Shown here piece by piece: positions 40,060 to 43,509 of a DNA stretch of 43,509 nt. The stretch spans positions 1 through 43,509 of the forward strand of contig CALWAZ010000031.1 of NCBI GenBank assembly GCA_944375725.1, in the 5' to 3' direction. The translations under genes and the position numbers were made by a program. Each line of letters opens with the position of its first letter. Within the stretch, counting starts at the first letter, position 1. The notes beneath the pieces were generated by a model that saw only the letters and a list, made by a program, of their open reading frames with translations, made no database searches and was not told the DNA's origin. This stretch comes from an uncultured Merdimonas sp. Its GTDB lineage: Bacteria > Bacillota > Clostridia > Lachnospirales > Lachnospiraceae.

Positions 40060-41275
40060 GTTTGAATTTCTGAAAATCCTGCGGAAAAAATCCACCCTGA
40101 TCGTGATGGCAGCCAGCCTGCTCATAACGGCTGTTTTCTTCGGTCTGCCGATCCTACAGTTTCAGATTTACAATCAGGACGGCGTCCTGCGGGGGACAGA
40201 GGGCATTGCATATGAAAAAGAGCAGTATGCAGAAATCTCTGTCCCGTTGACAAATGAGTACGTTACTGACACAATCAGGGAAGTACAGGAGCTTTTTGCG
40301 GATCCTGATAATATAGGCTATGACGGGAATGAGCAATTTCTGATTGATGATGCCTACTGGAAGGGCATTGCCCCGCGAGAAGATCTGCTCGGCCTGATTG
40401 CAAAAAATTATGCGGCTCCCAATGTGAGCGTGGGTTATAATGCGCTCCCGGATCTGGATGTTTCTAACGGAACAGACTTTTATCAGGCAAGGCAGGAAAA
40501 AATTGAAACCATCCTGAATGATTCATCAAAAGGCCTGACAGAGAAAGAAAAAGAATATTGGCAGAATATGAACAGTCAGGTGGAGGAACCCTTTCAGTAT
40601 GGCTATTTCGGAGGCTGGGAAGTCATTATTTCTGCCTTTGAACTGCTGATGTTTGCGGTTTTGGCGATCTGCATCGTAATCGCACCTGTCTTCTCCGGCG
40701 AATACCAGTCTGGTACAGATGCGGTCATTCTGTCCGGGAAATACGGAAAGACGAAATTAACTACCGCAAAAATTTTGGCCGCGCTTTTGTTTGGCATACT
40801 GGCGTTTACGCTCCATATCCTTATCGCGTTTGCGCTTCCCCTTACGGCTTTCGGGATTGACGGCTGGAATCTTCCTTTGCAGATCAATGGAACCACCGTC
40901 CCGTATCCGTTGACATTTTTAGAAGGGACGCTTATCAATCTGGGGGTCATCTATCTGGTGCTGATCGCCATGACTGCCCTGACGCTTTTTTTATCAGCCA
41001 GAATGAAAAGTCCCTATCAGGTGCTGATTGTAGTTATGCCGGTTCTGTTTATTCCCATGTTTCTCTCACCGAATGGAACCAGCGGTCTTTACAATCTGCT
41101 GGTATTCCTGACCCCTTATCAGTCGCTGAAACCGAACTTTGGATCATATCTGTCCTATCAATTCGGACCGGTTGTTCTGGACGCTTTTACAATGAGAACT
41201 GTTTTGTATGTTGTCCTGGCGCTGATCCTGCTTCCTCTTGCACGGACTGGCTTTAAGAAACATCAGGTTTCGTAA
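40040..41275 (+). CDS. ABC-2 type transporter permease
   Basis: 411 residues from the ATG at 40040 (a second ATG at 40043), with GAAGGGAGTG upstream; the longer frame to 39941 lies inside the ATPase gene. One helix near residues 20-40 is followed by a long extracellular loop (about 40-190) and then about five helices, as in ABC-2 permeases with large loops. The loop could take part in substrate recognition. The C-terminus is basic. It ends the locus before a strong terminator. Confidence 0.88.
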   Translation: MMKSLVKFEFLKILRKKSTLIVMAASLLITAVFFGLPILQFQIYNQDGVLRGTEGIAYEKEQYAEISVPLTNEYVTDTIREVQELFADPDNIGYDGNEQFLIDDAYWKGIAPREDLLGLIAKNYAAPNVSVGYNALPDLDVSNGTDFYQARQEKIETILNDSSKGLTEKEKEYWQNMNSQVEEPFQYGYFGGWEVIISAFELLMFAVLAICIVIAPVFSGEYQSGTDAVILSGKYGKTKLTTAKILAALLFGILAFTLHILIAFALPLTAFGIDGWNLPLQINGTTVPYPLTFLEGTLINLGVIYLVLIAMTALTLFLSARMKSPYQVLIVVMPVLFIPMFLSPNGTSGLYNLLVFLTPYQSLKPNFGSYLSYQFGPVVLDAFTMRTVLYVVLALILLPLARTGFKKHQVS

Positions 41276-41307
41276 GGAGCTGCGAAAAAGCAGCTCCTGC
41301 TTTTTCT
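41276..41307 (+). terminator. Terminator after the ABC permease
   Basis: GGAGCTGC (41276-41283), loop GAAAAA, GCAGCTCC (41290-41297), then TGC and a T-rich run. It begins at the permease stop codon. Confidence 0.88.
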
Positions 41308-41439
41308 TTGTATACTGATTGATGCGGTATGGTCCTGTAGATAGAAAAATGGCCGGTACAGTAGTAAAATCGGAAGGGAAAAGAAACCTGCGGCAGAAGG
41401 AAACAAGCAGGAAAAAGAGAAAAAAGGAGGAGGATATCT

Positions 41440-42144
41440 ATGTGTACCCGATTCGTATACCGTGGCAGTGATGTGATTACCGGATTCAATTTTGACATCG
41501 ACCCCGCTGTATGGGATCATCAGATTATGTTAGAAGAAGACCGGTTTTATATTGGAATTCTGCGTCCGGACGGACTGCGGCATTCCTATCATGGAGTCAG
41601 CCGGAATGGAAACGCGGGAACCCTGCTATATGTTCATGGAAATTCGAATGGAATGTACCGGGAGGACGCAGGCTGCGTGACCATCGCTGATTTGACGGAG
41701 CAGTTTATTCAAACGGAACTCAGCTTTGACGAGGTACTGCAGATTGTGCAGACAAAGAAAATTGTCTATGCGCCGGATGCCACGATGCAGGCCATGCTGT
41801 CTGACAGGAACGGCCGCACCCTGATTCTCGAGCCGGGCGTCGGCTTCCGGGAGGACGCCGGGAGATATTCGCTGATCACAAATTACTCCCTTCTTGACCC
41901 GGAAAGCACTCGTCCCTTTATCGTGCCGGGAGATGACCGGTATGAAAGAGCTGTCCGGCTGTTGGACAGTTATGAAAATCATTTTACAGTCTCCGACGCG
42001 TTCTCTGTTCTTTCGGCTGTCCGTCAGGAAGAACCCTGGGCTACCAGGGTTTCCTTCGTTTATTCAGCGGCAGAGCAGACCGTTTACTATGTGGAAAACA
42101 ATGATTTTGAGCAGATAAAAAAGCATCGTTTTACTCAGTCTTGA
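41440..42144 (+). CDS. Ntn-hydrolase fold protein, linear amide C-N hydrolase-like
   Basis: 234 residues. The sequence begins Met-Cys-Thr-Arg-Phe, so removal of Met would leave Cys2 as N-terminal nucleophile, as in choloylglycine/penicillin V acylases. The following VYRGSDVITGFNFDID and the later NGNAGTLLYVHGNSNG and SLITNYSLLDPES match the expected strand order, including an Asn-rich loop. It is shorter than classical bile salt hydrolases (about 320 residues), and the exact subfamily is uncertain. AAAGGAGGAGG precedes the ATG. It lies 15 bases before the acetyltransferase gene, suggesting an operon. Substrate unknown. Confidence 0.72.
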   Translation: MCTRFVYRGSDVITGFNFDIDPAVWDHQIMLEEDRFYIGILRPDGLRHSYHGVSRNGNAGTLLYVHGNSNGMYREDAGCVTIADLTEQFIQTELSFDEVLQIVQTKKIVYAPDATMQAMLSDRNGRTLILEPGVGFREDAGRYSLITNYSLLDPESTRPFIVPGDDRYERAVRLLDSYENHFTVSDAFSVLSAVRQEEPWATRVSFVYSAAEQTVYYVENNDFEQIKKHRFTQS

Positions 42145-42159
42145 GGGAAAGGAAAAGCC

Positions 42160-42780
42160 ATGAATCCAGAAAAAATATATCCACGTTCTCAGGACAGGGA
42201 AACCGTGTACTTGAAAAATGTGATTACAGATCCGAATATCACAGCGGGCGATTTTACCATATACAATGATTTTGTCCATGACCCGCGCCGGTTTGAAAAG
42301 AACAATGTGCTGTACCATTATCCCATCAATCGGGACAGACTCATCATTGGGAAATTCTGTTCTATTGCCTGCGGAGCAAAGTTTTTGTTCAACAGCGCCA
42401 ATCATTCCCTGAAATCGCTGTCCACCTATCCTTTTCCCATCTTTTTTGAAGAGTGGGGGCTTGACATCGGGCATGTGAGAGAAGCCTGGGATCAGAAGGG
42501 AGATATTGTCATTGGAAATGATGTGTGGATTGGATATGAGGCTGTGATCCTGGCCGGCGTCACTATCGGAGACGGCGCGGTGATCGGAGCGCGTGCGGTA
42601 GCGACAAAGGATGTGCCGCCCTATACAATTGTGGGCGGAGTTCCGGCCAGAGAGATTCGCAGGCGGTTTCCGGAGGATGTGACAGAGAAGCTGCTGGCGG
42701 TGAGGTGGTGGGACTGGCCGGAGGAGAAGATACAGCAGCATATTTTCGATATCCAGGCTGGAAGCCTGGAGGGGTTCTGA
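42160..42780 (+). CDS. Vat/CatB-type O-acetyltransferase
   Basis: 206 residues, left-handed beta-helix (hexapeptide repeat) xenobiotic acetyltransferase. Many elements match streptogramin A acetyltransferases: NPEKIYP at the start, [20 protein letters not shown], the catalytic His in [23 protein letters not shown] and WWDWP near the end. It would use acetyl-CoA to acetylate a hydroxyl of an antibiotic or other small molecule. Chromosomal relatives often have no known resistance function. There is GAGGGAAAGG before the ATG. It closely follows the Ntn-hydrolase gene and is the last intact gene before mobile-element scraps. Confidence 0.88.
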   Translation: MNPEKIYPRSQDRETVYLKNVITDPNITAGDFTIYNDFVHDPRRFEKNNVLYHYPINRDRLIIGKFCSIACGAKFLFNSANHSLKSLSTYPFPIFFEEWGLDIGHVREAWDQKGDIVIGNDVWIGYEAVILAGVTIGDGAVIGARAVATKDVPPYTIVGGVPAREIRRRFPEDVTEKLLAVRWWDWPEEKIQQHIFDIQAGSLEGF

Positions 42781-42849
42781 ATGAGGATATTTCGGGAAAA
42801 CAGGCAGACACATAGATATTTTCATATAAAAGTTTTACCGATTTTCTGA

Positions 42850-43119
42850 TTATCTTGGCACCACTTCGCAAATGTCGGAATTGCTTGGAATGGAGAGCTG
42901 GATCTTCTCTGGCTCTGGATACTCTGCGGCCTGCCCTTCGGCATCCATCGGATGTGCGTCTGGATCGTGCCGGGCGGGATCTCCCTGGGCGGCGGCACCG
43001 CGCTGTTCGTGCTGAACTTCGTGATCGGCGGCATCATCGGGGGCTTCGTCCTGGCGTGGGGCCTGCTGGTGGCGGCATGGTATGTGCCCCTCACCATCTA
43101 CCACCTGATCGTGGGATGA
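42850..43119 (+). pseudogene. DUF6050 family membrane protein fragment (conjugative element remnant)
   Basis: A frame with no good start runs in from the end of the acetyltransferase region, ending with TGA at 43117-43119. It encodes NGELDLLWLWILCGLPFGIH, then RMCVWIVPGGISLGGG and further hydrophobic segments. That is the second half of DUF6050 proteins found in integrative conjugative elements of gut Firmicutes. The N-terminal part is absent. The codons are strikingly G/C-ending compared with the genes to the left, pointing to a foreign origin. Confidence 0.65.
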
Positions 43120-43260
43120 CCGCACTATGGAAATGTGGAAAACGGCCGCTCCGCCGATGGAAAACAGCCATTCACGGCCCGATGGAAAAGCCGGCGGCTT
43201 TTCCACAGCCCGCAAACATCGTTTCCCACAGCTCCGCAGGCATGGCCGTTCACACACATC
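43120..43260. repeat. Repeats and hairpin between the mobile-element fragments
   Basis: GATGGAAAA recurs (near 43158 and 43182), with a related ATGTGGAAAAC at 43133. A palindrome GGAAAAGCC-GGC-GGCTTTTCC spans about 43184-43204. TTTCCACAG-like boxes follow. Possibly a recombination or replication/transfer region of the element. Confidence 0.4.
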
Positions 43261-43406
43261 TGTTTTCCCTGGCGCAGGGTGCGCTGGGAAGGCTTCTTCT
43301 GCATCTCCTCCAGGACCTTCTTCAGGGCCTTTTGGAGCAGGTCCGCGGTCATCTTGCCCGCTTCCACCGAGAGGGAGACCGCGCCCTGGGTGATCTCTTC
43401 CTGCAC
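43125..43406 (-). pseudogene. PcfB (DUF3801) family gene, truncated
   Basis: The GTG start at 43406 has GGAGGTGAT upstream. The first ~49 residues (MQEEITQGAVSLSVEAGKMT, ADLLQKALKKVLEEMQKK) match the N-terminus of PcfB/DUF3801, a conserved conjugation-module protein that supports relaxase/coupling-protein function in ICEs. After RQGKQ the family sequence (usually a long second domain) stops. The next 44 codons read through unrelated DNA with repeats, so the gene is cut at about 43260. Confidence 0.7.
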
Positions 43407-43411
43407 TTACA

Positions 43412-43507
43412 TCACCTCCGAGCTCCGCCTCCGTACAGGTCATGGCTCACCAGGGAGGTGTAGCAGCTGCCGATGGTGGCCGGGGCGTTATACAGGGCGG
43501 CCAGCAG
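43412..43507 (-). CDS. C-terminal end of a conjugative-element protein (partial)
   Basis: The last 31 codons of a gene that enters from the right edge. It ends LLAALYNAPATIGSCYTSLV then SHDLYGGGARR and stops 5 bases before the PcfB-like start; the overlap of its end with the RBS of that gene is typical of an operon. The family is not identified. GC-rich composition agrees with the neighbouring ICE fragments. Confidence 0.45.
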   Translation of the reverse strand: MLAALYNAPATIGSCYTSLVSHDLYGGGARR

Positions 43508-43509
43508 GT

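Noticed and set aside
43120..43260. CRISPR array suggested by recurring GATGGAAAA
   Set aside because: Repeats are short, unevenly spaced and not separated by regular spacers.

Overview
The window reads as a chromosomal segment of an anaerobic, acetogenic Firmicute, most likely a gut Lachnospiraceae (Blautia/Marvinbryantia-like). The evidence is Wood-Ljungdahl genes at both ends of the first 30 kb, AGGAGG-type ribosome binding sites, sigma-A type promoters and many Lachnospiraceae-style lipoproteins. The species cannot be named from the sequence alone. No tRNA, rRNA, CRISPR array or intact transposase was seen.

Layout. 1-2.5 kb: the end of acsE, a terminator, a strong promoter and acsB (acetyl-CoA synthase). 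2.6-5.0 kb: a small membrane protein, a CDP-alcohol phosphatidyltransferase and a convergent FliB-like cysteine-cluster protein. 5.1-10.9 kb: an apparently autoregulated TetR, a pair of fused permease-ATPase ABC half-transporters and a MATE exporter. 11.0-17.9 kb: a redox accessory region with a broken histidine phosphatase, an SDR, a cyclophilin-fold lipoprotein, two tandem LysR regulators divergent from a flavodoxin, a ferredoxin-type aldo/keto reductase and a 5'-truncated carboxymuconolactone decarboxylase/cupin gene. 17.9-24.1 kb: a structured leader and a 1194-residue surface protein, a lipoprotein, a HAD phosphatase and a secreted protein of unknown function. 24.5-30.6 kb: rnfC2-metV-metF (methylene-tetrahydrofolate reductase complex), then a TetR gene divergent from acsF/cooC (nickel insertion for CODH/ACS) and a DUF3786 gene. 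30.8-36.2 kb: a possible extracytoplasmic redox module (exported flavodoxin lipoprotein, DUF4405 haem-b-like membrane protein, DUF362 lipoprotein, permease, flavin reductase), then a C45 acyltransferase/hydrolase. 36.2-41.3 kb: a small leader ORF with a large hairpin, a CD3324-type HTH protein, a two-component system and an ABC-2 transporter. 41.4-42.8 kb: an Ntn-type amidohydrolase and a Vat/CatB-type acetyltransferase. 42.8-43.5 kb: GC-rich scraps of a conjugative element (DUF6050 and PcfB fragments).

How the parts work together. AcsE, AcsB and AcsF serve the carbonyl branch of the Wood-Ljungdahl pathway, and MetF/MetV/RnfC2 the last reductive step of the methyl branch. They are split here into two blocks about 22 kb apart. 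The intervening DNA is mostly transport, redox and surface functions. The most interesting candidates are the MetV-RnfC fusion beside a second MetV, the TetR/acsF divergent promoter built around one palindrome, the exported-flavodoxin module, and the leader structures at about 18.0 and 36.3 kb.
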